A stretch of 64,000 nt of DNA. Origin: Bradyrhizobium sp. CCGB12. Lineage in GTDB: Bacteria > Pseudomonadota > Alphaproteobacteria > Rhizobiales > Xanthobacteraceae. Positions 33,596 through 41,055 of the stretch are shown piece after piece. Made by a program: the position numbers and the translations under genes. Each line of letters begins with the position of its first letter. The stretch's first letter is position 1. The notes beneath the pieces are model-generated. The model had not been told where the DNA came from and searched no databases. It saw nothing but the letters and a program-made list of their open reading frames with translations. The DNA lies in NCBI RefSeq assembly GCF_024199845.1, contig NZ_JANADO010000002.1:62001-126000 (forward strand), in the 5' to 3' direction.

Positions 33596-34675
33596 ATGGA
33601 ACCGTTTGATCGGGAGCGGCTTACGCGCGTGTTGGCCGTTGCCGCGATTGATCCCTCTCGCTGGACGGAGGCACTGGAGACGGCGGCGGCATGTACCGGG
33701 TCGTACGGCGCGGTCCTGTTGCCGGTGGTCGGAGCCTTGCCGATCGTCTCGGCGACTCCCTCCATGGATCGCAGCGCAGATTTGTACGTCAGGGACGGAT
33801 GGCAATCTCGCGACGAGCGCTACCGTGGCAAGATCCCCTTCTTGAGCAAAGGCGTAGCTACGGACGACGATTGCATGCCCTTGGACGCCCGCAAGCGTTC
33901 GCCGTTTTATCAGGAGTTCCTTCGGGCCTGTAATCTCAACGGCTGGGCCGGAGTTCGGATTGGTCGGGGAGATCTGGTTTGGAATATGAGTCTTCAAAGG
34001 ACGCCCGACCAAGGTCCTTATTCGGCAAGCGAACTGCATTGCCTTTCCGGGCTGGCCGACACTTTGGACTCGGTTGTTCAGATCTCCGCAGCGCTTGGGC
34101 TGGCAAAGGGGGAGTCTGCGCTGAACGCATTCGAATTCTCGGAACGCGCGGCACTCCTGCTCGACCGGTCGGGCCATGTAGTGCGCGTCAATACAGCGGC
34201 GGAACGACTGCTCGGAGAAGATCTGCAGATTTCAGCTGGGCACATCCGCTGCCAGGATCCGAAGTCGAATGAAGCTCTGGACGGCGCGATCCGAACTCTG
34301 TTCTGGAGCCTCGACGCCTTCACCACCGCACCCGTGGTTGTGCAAAAGCTCTCAGGCGGGCGGCTTGTCATTTATCCGATGCGGCTCCCTGGTCTCACTC
34401 ACTCCCCTCTTTCTGCTTTTCACGCGATCGTTGTTATATCCGACACTGACCTGATGCATTCGGCCGACGCGACGACATTGCGCGACGTCTTCGAGTTGAC
34501 AGCCGCCGAGTCGCGGCTCGCAGTGGCGCTTACGAATGGTAAGGACCTTGAGACTTATGCGACCGAGCGAGGACTTTCGAAGCAGACCCTGCGAAACCAA
34601 CTAAAGTCTATATTTCTGAAGACGGGGACAAATCGCCAGGCGGTGATGCTGTCGAACCTCGTTCCGAAGAAGTAA
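33596..34675 (+). CDS. LuxR-type (GerE HTH) transcriptional regulator with PAS-like sensor part
   Basis: A 359-residue regulator from MEPFDRERLTRVLAVAAIDP. The N-terminal 150 residues resemble the sensor half of bradyrhizobial LuxR-like proteins (GSYGAVLLPVVGALPIVSAT; FYQEFLRACNLNGWAGVRIG). A PAS-like stretch is ERAALLLDRSGHVVRVNTAA followed by ERLLGEDLQI. The C-terminal HTH is DVFELTAAESRLAVALTNGK then DLETYATERGLSKQTLRNQL. There is no autoinducer-synthase gene nearby. The start at 33596 fits family length better than the frame start at 33560. Target unknown; the secreted hydrolase downstream at 34943 is one candidate. Confidence 0.82.
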   Translation: MEPFDRERLTRVLAVAAIDPSRWTEALETAAACTGSYGAVLLPVVGALPIVSATPSMDRSADLYVRDGWQSRDERYRGKIPFLSKGVATDDDCMPLDARKRSPFYQEFLRACNLNGWAGVRIGRGDLVWNMSLQRTPDQGPYSASELHCLSGLADTLDSVVQISAALGLAKGESALNAFEFSERAALLLDRSGHVVRVNTAAERLLGEDLQISAGHIRCQDPKSNEALDGAIRTLFWSLDAFTTAPVVVQKLSGGRLVIYPMRLPGLTHSPLSAFHAIVVISDTDLMHSADATTLRDVFELTAAESRLAVALTNGKDLETYATERGLSKQTLRNQLKSIFLKTGTNRQAVMLSNLVPKK

Positions 34676-34942
34676 GCAATTTGCTCGCTTAGCCCGTTTG
34701 GGTCATGCGCTCGCCTCCGCGCGCGATCGAAAGTTTGTTGATCGAGCCTCTGCCGAGACCCGGCCGCAGTAGTCCACAATGCACTGATCATCCAAACAGA
34801 TGTCCATACCTGCAATTCCCAACGAATCTCCCAAACATCGATGAGCGTAATTCCGGATTGCATCAACTCTCACCCTCACCGCCCCGCCCGTTGGCCAGGT
34901 AGTCGGTGCGCTTCGCCACGCGAAATACGATCGGAGTGGCTG

Positions 34943-35749
34943 ATGAAGGCGATCAACCGTACAACGCGGGTCGCCGGCGTTGTCGCCGTATCAACTCTGA
35001 TCGGAGCGGCTGCGTTCGCGCAATCCGCCGATCAGATGCTGGAACGTTGCCGCGAGACAGTGGGGCGCTCGATCGTGGCCGCCTGCATGCAACGAGGCGG
35101 TGGCAGCCTCGAAAGGTGTCGCGCGAAGGCAACCCCAGCAGTCAGGCGATGCATGGCAGGGAATGGGGACGACGCCACCGCCCGGCAGAGCCAAGACTCT
35201 CCTGTACGCGACACAGGGGAAGGCACATTGGCCATCCTGATGCCGGGAGCTGGCGGGGCCACTCCATCCGACTTCCTTGTCCGCAACAAGGGACGGATTG
35301 GCGGGTCTGGCGTCTCGGTCGTGGTGACGACGTCGTCGGCGCAAGCCGCTGCGCTCTCGCAAAGCGCGTCCGCCAAAGGTCGCAAAGTCGTCTTGGTGGG
35401 CATGAGCCGCGGATCGATCGACGTCGCCAATGCGTTGGCCTCCGGAGCCAAGGCCAATGGCGTGGTTTTGGTCTCCGGTGCTTACGATAACGTCCGGTCG
35501 AGCATCGGGGCGCCGTCAAGACTGCCCGCAACGCTGGTCATTCACCACCGAAACGACGAATGCGAGGCGACCCCGGCGTCCGCCGTTACATCCTTCATCG
35601 CATGGTCCGGTGGCCGCGCGTCAACGCACTGGATTGACAATCAAGGAGCGCCCGTGCCGAATCCTTGTGGCCCGCGCGGCGCTCACGGCTTCTTCATGCA
35701 GGATGGAGCCGCTGTTTCGGCGATCAACGGATTCATCCGATCTCGCTAG
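34943..35749 (+). CDS. exported alpha/beta-hydrolase-like protein
   Basis: A 268-residue periplasmic or secreted protein. The signal is TRVAGVVAVSTLIGAAAFAQ. A Cys-rich helical segment follows (MLERCRETVGRSIVAACMQR with four Cys to residue 80). The hydrolase-like core has TLAILMPGAGGATPSDFLVR with an oxyanion-type loop, the nucleophile elbow VVLVGMSRGSIDVANALASG, and a C-terminal His in RGAHGFFMQDG. The charge-relay Asp is probably in HHRNDECEATPAS. CGGAG precedes the ATG. Substrate unknown. Confidence 0.7.
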   Translation: MKAINRTTRVAGVVAVSTLIGAAAFAQSADQMLERCRETVGRSIVAACMQRGGGSLERCRAKATPAVRRCMAGNGDDATARQSQDSPVRDTGEGTLAILMPGAGGATPSDFLVRNKGRIGGSGVSVVVTTSSAQAAALSQSASAKGRKVVLVGMSRGSIDVANALASGAKANGVVLVSGAYDNVRSSIGAPSRLPATLVIHHRNDECEATPASAVTSFIAWSGGRASTHWIDNQGAPVPNPCGPRGAHGFFMQDGAAVSAINGFIRSR

Positions 35750-35910
35750 AAGAACGATCTCCTAGGCAGATTTACAAGTCCGCATCCAATACCAGAACCT
35801 TGCAGCGGCGGCCTCAACTTAACTGCCGGAGGTTACCAATGATGACGCTGCCGCGCTGCCTTGAAGGGAGCGGACGGGAAGACTGGTTATCGGGACACAC
35901 GAACCTTGAC
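35750..35910. other. intergenic segment homologous to the FixK-peptide leader
   Basis: The right half (about 35857-35910: TTGAAGGGAGCGGACGG, then TATCGGGACACACGAACCTT) matches 5646-5699 upstream of the first FixK box, ending TTGAC directly at the IS insertion point. It is the promoter-distal half of the second copy of that leader. Confidence 0.65.
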
Positions 35911-36054
35911 CTAGGCCGTGTACCCATAAACCCGGCGGCGTGATGCGACTAAAGCGATGTCTGCTTTGCCCCTATAGCGACCGACTTCGGGCGGCAGCGC
36001 AATATGTCGCGATGGGCCATAACCGGACCCATGCGCTGGCAGCAAACAGCGCGT

Positions 36055-37026
36055 CTATTCGATCACCTCGTCGGCGCTAGCGAGCAGCGCGGGCGGCACA
36101 TTAAGGCCGAGCGCTTTGGCCGTTTTCAAATTGATCACCAACTCGAATTTGGTCGGCTGCTCAACCGGCAGATCGGAGGGCTTGGCGCCTTTGAGGATCT
36201 TATCGACGTAGACGCCTGCACGACGATACAAATCGGCTATACTGGGGCCGTATGAAATCAATCCGCCATTGGTGACGAATTGTCGGTAGAGATAGCTCGC
36301 GGGCAGGCGATGCTTCGTCGCCAGCGCGATAATTCGTGGGGCGTTGTTAACGGTCAAGGTATCGCCAAAGACATTTATTGCATCGGCGTGCTGGGCTGCG
36401 GCCGAGGCAAATGCGATGTCGATTTCCTCGGCCGTGGTCGCCTCAAATACCGGGAGAGCCACACCCAGGTTTCGGGCAACTTGGGGCAACTCCTCGGCTA
36501 CGGTAAGCATATGAAATGGATTGCTCGGGTTGACCAAGTTCGCAATTTTCGAGGCGGTAGGAACTATTTCAAGCAGGGTTTGTATCGCTTTGCTGGTGAA
36601 GTTTCCGGGCGCGAAGAGTGATAGACCCGTCATGTTGCCGCCGGGACGCGACAGGCTTTCGACGAGGCCAAGCCGGACGGGATCGGCCACCGCCACGAAT
36701 ACAATCGGAATGCTGGCGGTCGCCGATTTTAGGGCGACGGCTGTTTGTGTGTTGGTGGCGATAAGCAGATCGGGCTTGAGGGCGACGAGTTCGGCCGCTA
36801 GCCCCGGTATGCGCTCGGCGTGGCCCTCGAAATATCGGTAGTCAATGATCAGGTTCTTGCCTTCGATCCAGCCGTGACCGCGCAGGCTTTCGTCGAACAC
36901 TTTGAGGATCGGCAAATTTTGAACGTTGCCAAGCGTGCCGACCCGGCGAGAGGTCGCCTGCGCCCACGAACGTCTTGGCGAAACGAGCAGTGCCGCCGTA
37001 GCCGCTATGAACTTCCGCCGCTTCAT
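36055..37026 (-). CDS. orphan ABC_sub_bind-family periplasmic protein, paralogue 2 (inside IS)
   Basis: A 323-residue exported protein. The signal starts MKRRKFIAATAALLVSPRRS and is cut after WAQ. The core has LRGHGWIEGKNLIIDYRYFE, PDLLIATNTQTAVALKSATA, VFVAVADPVRLGLVESLSRP, GGNMTGLSLF and the closing QPTKFELVINLKTAKALG to ADEVIE. GAGG lies before the ATG. It is transcribed against the transposase and its stop lies 140 bases from the left IS end. Nothing else in the element would complete a transporter. It may be a passenger gene spread by transposition. Confidence 0.9.
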   Translation of the reverse strand: MKRRKFIAATAALLVSPRRSWAQATSRRVGTLGNVQNLPILKVFDESLRGHGWIEGKNLIIDYRYFEGHAERIPGLAAELVALKPDLLIATNTQTAVALKSATASIPIVFVAVADPVRLGLVESLSRPGGNMTGLSLFAPGNFTSKAIQTLLEIVPTASKIANLVNPSNPFHMLTVAEELPQVARNLGVALPVFEATTAEEIDIAFASAAAQHADAINVFGDTLTVNNAPRIIALATKHRLPASYLYRQFVTNGGLISYGPSIADLYRRAGVYVDKILKGAKPSDLPVEQPTKFELVINLKTAKALGLNVPPALLASADEVIE

Positions 37027-37250
37027 TCGATCCTCATCTGAGCTTGAGGACGAGACGGCACAGTATCACGTCCCCATAGTGGTCGCACTCTGCGGATGCA
37101 AATGCTGCGTCGCAAATGCCGCGCAGGCGCAGGACGGCTTTGGGTCATTTCGACGCATTTGTCGAAGATTGAGGACCAGTTGATGTCCGCTCCTGTCCGT
37201 AAGCGCCGTACCAAGAGCGGGCCAGGAGCGTTGCGTCTGGCCGGACTACC

Positions 37251-38027
37251 GTGATTCAACTCCCGAACTGGGGGCTCGAATCATGCGGTGAATGGACCGC
37301 TATCAAGCCGATGCTGCCGAACAAGCCGCGTGGCGTTCCTCGGGTGAACGACAGACGGGTCCTGAATGGCATCTTCTGGGTCCTCCGATCAGGAGCACCC
37401 TGGCGCGATCTGCCGACGGCGTTTGGCCCATACACCACTTGCTACAACCGCTTCGTTAGGTGGCGGCGGGCCGGTGTCTGGGACCACATCATAGAAGCGC
37501 TTGCCACTGCCCATGATGCCGCTGTCCAGATGATCGACACCTCCATTGTCCGCGTGCATCAGCATGGAGCCTGCATCACAAGAAACCAGCGCCAATCGAT
37601 GGGAAGGTCCCGCGGCGGCTTGACGAGCAAAATCCATGCGGTGGTCGATCGCAATGGTCTGCCGGTACGGCTGGCGCTGAGCCCGGGTGAGGCCCATGAT
37701 GTTCGACTCGCCGGAAAACTGCTGTCTCGTCTGAAATCCGGGTCAATGCTGCTTGCTGACCGTGGCTATGATGCGGACTGGATAAGGGAGCTTGCCATGA
37801 AGAAGGGCGCGTGGGCCAACATCCCGCCGAAAAGCAATCGCAGCGATCCGATCTGCTTCAGCCCCTATCTCTATCGTGCTCGCAACCAGGTCGAGCGGTT
37901 CTTCAACAGGATCAAACAATGTCGTCGGGTGGCGACGCGCTACGATAGGCTCGCCGCCAACTATCTCGCATTCGTTCAACTCGCGTCAATCAGACTATGG
38001 CTGCGCCTTAATGAGTCCGCGTCCTAG
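37251..38027 (+). CDS. IS5-family (IS427 group) DDE transposase
   Basis: A 258-residue transposase with all catalytic residues in place: Asp in MIDTSIVRVHQHGA, Asp in MLLADRGYDADWI and Glu in RARNQVERFFNRIKQ. The N-terminal part EWTAIKPMLPNKPRGVPRVN matches the group, but the residues before it (MIQLPNWGLESCG) do not, so the left end of the original gene seems replaced by foreign sequence. The stop codon TAG is supplied by the CTAG target duplication, not by the element itself. It cuts and joins the element ends; the altered N-terminus could affect DNA binding. Confidence 0.85.
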   Translation: MIQLPNWGLESCGEWTAIKPMLPNKPRGVPRVNDRRVLNGIFWVLRSGAPWRDLPTAFGPYTTCYNRFVRWRRAGVWDHIIEALATAHDAAVQMIDTSIVRVHQHGACITRNQRQSMGRSRGGLTSKIHAVVDRNGLPVRLALSPGEAHDVRLAGKLLSRLKSGSMLLADRGYDADWIRELAMKKGAWANIPPKSNRSDPICFSPYLYRARNQVERFFNRIKQCRRVATRYDRLAANYLAFVQLASIRLWLRLNESAS

Positions 38028-38087
38028 ATCAAACAGCCTCACAAACCGAATAGTTGCCTGCGTTGAGCTGCACCGGAGGAGCAGGCA

Positions 38088-38189
38088 ATGGCCATTCATC
38101 GCTCCACGTGGATGATGCATCTTCTGGCTTGGGCAATAGCCGCCATTGGTCTCCTCGCGATCCTTTCGATGGCGCTAGGGCCGTCTTGA
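38088..38189 (+). CDS. 33-residue single-span membrane peptide, copy B
   Basis: The peptide begins MAIHRSTWMMHLLAWAIAA and ends LSMALGPS, almost identical to copy A at 5764. GGAGGAG lies 7 bases before the ATG, a better ribosome binding site than in copy A. The leader from 38028 (ATCAAACAG...) matches that of copy A, but the FixK box is cut by the IS, so only the ATCAA half remains and oxygen-regulated expression is probably lost or replaced by read-through from the IS. Confidence 0.6.
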   Translation: MAIHRSTWMMHLLAWAIAAIGLLAILSMALGPS

Positions 38190-38296
38190 CGGCAGTGAAC
38201 GTCGCCGCGACGGGGCATTTTGTGCAGTGCGGTAAGCGAAGCGGACGGATTGCCGATCTCCCGGGAGCAACCAAGAACTGAGGACGACCAGCTCCC

Positions 38297-38464
38297 ATGG
38301 ACGAAGACTTGGCCGCACTGCTGGACCGAGCCGACGACGCGATTTCGGAGAGCAAGCGGCTTGTGCAGCAGAACCAGGCGAACATCGCGGAGTGCCGGCA
38401 CTGGTTGCGGCACTTCAGCTGGATGATCAACCATCTTAAGTCGCGCCAGCGTCCGAAATCCTGA
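38297..38464 (+). CDS. small helical protein (55 residues)
   Basis: The protein begins MDEDLAALLDRADDAISESK, continues RLVQQNQANIAECRHWLRHF and ends SWMINHLKSRQRPKS. It is a single long amphipathic helix, perhaps a coiled coil, with one Cys. GAGGACG lies 11 bases before the ATG. Its frame and charge pattern look coding. Family unknown to me. Confidence 0.5.
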   Translation: MDEDLAALLDRADDAISESKRLVQQNQANIAECRHWLRHFSWMINHLKSRQRPKS

Positions 38465-38547
38465 AGCGAGTGGCAGGTCTTTGGCCCTCAGCCGAACAAG
38501 GGGGCCCATTGCCACGTCGGCTACGGGCGGTGAAAGGGCTTGCTGTG

Positions 38548-38715
38548 CTAGGCCGAAGCTGATTGTTCAGTCTTACCATCTGAACCCTTGCGCAGCGCCT
38601 CCAAGGCTATACGGGCGTGGGCGGCTGCTTCCTGGTTGCCCACCGCTTCGATCTTTTCTAAAGCCCAGGTCAAATACTGCATAGCAACCTGTACATCAGC
38701 AATTTGGTCGGTCAT
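38548..38715 (-). CDS. small helical protein (55 residues)
   Basis: Encoded leftward: MTDQIADVQVAMQYLTWALE, then KIEAVGNQEAAAHARIALEA and LRKGSDGKTEQSASA. The helical, evenly charged composition and the MTD... opening are typical of tiny conserved bradyrhizobial proteins. It faces the gene at 38297 tail to tail with an 83-base gap. Function unknown. Confidence 0.55.
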   Translation of the reverse strand: MTDQIADVQVAMQYLTWALEKIEAVGNQEAAAHARIALEALRKGSDGKTEQSASA

Positions 38716-38886
38716 AGGACCGTTTCTACCGAATTATGATCGGTTCGTCCGCACTTGCTGCGCATGAGCGAATTGCATCCGCGATGACGGCTGTGGTCAA
38801 AAGTGAACGGTCTCGTGGTGACGGAAGGAGCATGATCCGGGGTTGCTCCCCGAGTTCAGCGCTTCTGAATTAGCAGAGATTACGCA

Positions 38887-39189
38887 GTGATCGAGGGCAG
38901 TATTCCCATTTTGAGCCCACGGGAGAAGCGCCTCTTGCGGCGCTTAGCCCGAGGTTGCTCTGACCGCACCATTGCGGCTCAAATCGGCGGAAGAGCTGAT
39001 CAAGTTGGCGAACAGCGGAAGAAGCTGCTGCAAAAGCTGCAACTCAGGTCCCAGTCTCAGATTGTAGACGCCGCCGCGCGATGGGCGTCTTGGCCATCTT
39101 ACAAACTCACGAGGGCCGCCGACGAAGCGGAGGTTTTGCCGGAGCATAAGGAGAACGGCGGCTGCGAACCGCCGTCTGATCTCGGCTGA
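38887..39189 (+). CDS. stand-alone LuxR/GerE-type helix-turn-helix protein
   Basis: A 100-residue protein from a GTG start. The HTH covers residues 9-62: LSPREKRLLRRLARGCSDRT, then IAAQIGGRADQVGEQRKKLL and QKLQLRSQSQIVDAAARW. It has no sensor or receiver domain, like NarL-output-only proteins. The tail (YKLTRAADEAEVLPEHKENG) is polar. It may bind DNA constitutively or compete with full LuxR-type regulators such as the one at 33596. There is no operon partner. Confidence 0.75.
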   Translation: MIEGSIPILSPREKRLLRRLARGCSDRTIAAQIGGRADQVGEQRKKLLQKLQLRSQSQIVDAAARWASWPSYKLTRAADEAEVLPEHKENGGCEPPSDLG

Positions 39190-39479
39190 TCAACACCGGC
39201 AAGGATATCGCCCGGACAAATGTACTGCCCGTAGCCGTCATAGTAGCAGCCGGGGAGGCGACGTTTAATGTACGTCCACTTCACCGCGCCGCGCGGGCCG
39301 TCACTTCCTCTGATGGCCCTGAGCTGAACGCCACGAGAGCCATTGTTATGTCTGCTGTCTGAGGGAAGCCGGACGTCGCCCGACTGAAGGCTGAGCGCCG
39401 CTTTTGACCCCGAAGCCGACACCAATCCTCGCCTCCAACGTGTTACACTGAAACCCGGCAAGATGTTCCCGGATCTCCC

Positions 39480-40427
39480 ATGAAGCGGCGCGAGTTCATC
39501 ACGCTGATTGCTGGCGCTGCGGCATTGCCGCTCGAAGCCCGCGCACAGCGGGCTGGCCGGCGATATCGCGTTGCGGCATTGGGGCCGGTACCGCTGAGCT
39601 TCTTCGATGAGCTGGGCAGAGCGGGCTTTGTCAGAGGCAGCAACCTTGAGATCGACAGCCGTGGCGAAAGCGTGGCTGCCGTTTCTTATGCCAGTGCGGC
39701 CGTTGAACTGACCGAGGCAAGCCCAAATGTGCTGATGGCGATCGGAGCCGAAGCAGGGCGTGCCGCACAGAAAGCAACGCAGCGCATTCCGATCGTGGTG
39801 ATCGCGGACGACTTGCTTGCCAGCAAGCTTGTCGCCTCGATGCCGCGTCCCGAAGGTAACACTACTGGTGTCGCCATCTTTGCGTTCCAGCTCGACGCGA
39901 AGCGATTGGAGTTGCTGCGTGAAGCATTGCCGGGTACCCGGCGAATAGCCGCTCTCGCCGACCGCCTGCCGATACCAAACATGAGTGCGCTCGAAGGTGC
40001 CGCCAAGAGGCTCGGCGTCGAGATCGTTCCGTTCGCCGCGCGATCCGAGGAAGATCTCATCCGTGTGATTGACGCCATGAAGGTCGAAAGGGTAGAGGCC
40101 GTCAACCTGCTGGCTTCGCCGATCCTGGCATCGAAATTCCAGTACCTGATCCGCGATCGACTGGCCCTCCGCCGCCTGCCCGCCATTCTGCAGTGGCCCG
40201 AGCAAGCGGAAGAAGGCGGACTGATGGGATACGGTCCCCGCCTCAGCACGGTCTTCGACCAATGCGCGCGTCAGGTCGCAAGACTATTACGAGGCGCAAA
40301 GGTGGCCGAGGTGCCTGTTGAGCAGCCAACAAAGTTCGAACTGGTTATCAATCTCAAGACAGCAAGAACGCTAGGTGTCGAAATGCCGCCGATGCTACTC
40401 TCTCGTGCCGACAGGACAATCGAGTGA
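39480..40427 (+). CDS. orphan ABC_sub_bind-family periplasmic protein, paralogue 3
   Basis: A 315-residue exported protein. MKRREFITLIAGAAALPLEA is a twin-arginine-like signal cut after RAQ. The core contains LGRAGFVRGSNLEIDSRGES, PNVLMAIGAEAGRAAQKATQ, VVIADDLLASKLVASMPRPE and GNTTGVAIFAFQ, and ends QPTKFELVINLKTARTLG to ADRTIE. The closing DRTIE differs slightly from the other copies (DEVIE). Its stop lies about 115 bases before an IS427-type terminus. There is no permease or ATPase nearby. Ligand unknown. Confidence 0.9.
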   Translation: MKRREFITLIAGAAALPLEARAQRAGRRYRVAALGPVPLSFFDELGRAGFVRGSNLEIDSRGESVAAVSYASAAVELTEASPNVLMAIGAEAGRAAQKATQRIPIVVIADDLLASKLVASMPRPEGNTTGVAIFAFQLDAKRLELLREALPGTRRIAALADRLPIPNMSALEGAAKRLGVEIVPFAARSEEDLIRVIDAMKVERVEAVNLLASPILASKFQYLIRDRLALRRLPAILQWPEQAEEGGLMGYGPRLSTVFDQCARQVARLLRGAKVAEVPVEQPTKFELVINLKTARTLGVEMPPMLLSRADRTIE

Positions 40428-40540
40428 GCTCTCGATTTCTTCTTCTGGCCCAACGGCGACCGTCAACGATGTCTGTTGTTTGTGCCGCTGCTAAGGGATG
40501 AGCAGGCATCTTGGAGAACCCAAACTAAGCGCGCGATTTT

Positions 40541-40557
40541 ATGAGTACACGCCCTAG
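40541..40557 (+). repeat. orphan IS427-type right terminus with CTAG
   Basis: ATGAGTACACGCC followed by CTAG aligns position for position with the right end of the 35915-38023 element (ATGAGTCCGCGTC, then CTAG). No left end or transposase is nearby, so this is the remnant of a deleted element next to substrate-binding-protein paralogue 3. Confidence 0.55.
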
Positions 40558-41055
40558 TTAAGGGCATCGACTACTCCGTCACGGCTCTCTTGGCGTGCCC
40601 AGGAAAGCCCTTGCAACAGGCCGCAGGCAATACCGACGCCGAAGTCCGGCGCGACGACGAACTGACGCTTCAGCACGAACTTTATGGCGTGCCTTCGGCA
40701 ACCGCTTGATTTGGCGAAGGGCAAGATTGCGGCCGAAGACCCCCCACCGCTGCCGAGGCGAAGGCTTGGCCTGCTGAGGAGGAGAAGACGTGGCTCGCGG
40801 CGTAGCAGGCAAAGAAGGCCGAGCAAGGCTGAAGCGGCCGCTAGGGCTGCCAAGGCGCATCGGAGGTTAGCCCCATGTGGTTTCTGTCTGGTTAGGAAAG
40901 TTAGCCGTAACCTGAAACAAGGTTGGCTAACGATTTCTTTGCGATCGGTCCAGTTTTCGATTCTGAGATCAACTCGACGGCAATGTTCGCCTGATAAATA
41001 TCCTGCATTGAGCATCTCTTCCCGCACATCGCGGCCTTATTGCTGGAAATCGTCT
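40558..41055. other. gene-poor stretch, possible decayed coding remnant
   Basis: No intact gene. Around 40650-40790 a plus-strand reading (GKIAAEDPPPLPRRRLGL) and its surroundings look like a decayed Pro/Ala-rich protein, but frames shift and nothing can be assigned. The zinc-finger gene's promoter must lie near 40900-41050. Confidence 0.3.

Larger units (their letters stand above)
35911..38027 (+). mobile_element. IS5/IS427-type element carrying a substrate-binding-protein gene
   Basis: A 2109-base unit (35915-38023) is flanked by identical CTAG at 35911-35914 and 38024-38027, the 4-base YTAR target duplication of IS427-group elements. The ends are imperfect inverted repeats: GCCGTGTACCCATAAA on the left and the reverse complement GACGCGGACTCATTAA on the right (11 of 16 positions). 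It carries an intact DDE transposase and an ABC_sub_bind gene in the opposite orientation. Removing the element and one CTAG rebuilds TTGACCTAGATCAA, a FixK box, in the same context as the intact box at 5695. Confidence 0.75.

Noticed and set aside
39099..40262. Long open frame (about 390 codons) on the minus strand
   Set aside because: It is antisense to the clear ABC_sub_bind gene and its composition (Arg/Gln/Gly-rich) is that of a shadow frame. Only the segment before 39480 (KRRLPGCYYDGYGQYICPGD) looks protein-like, but no start could be found.
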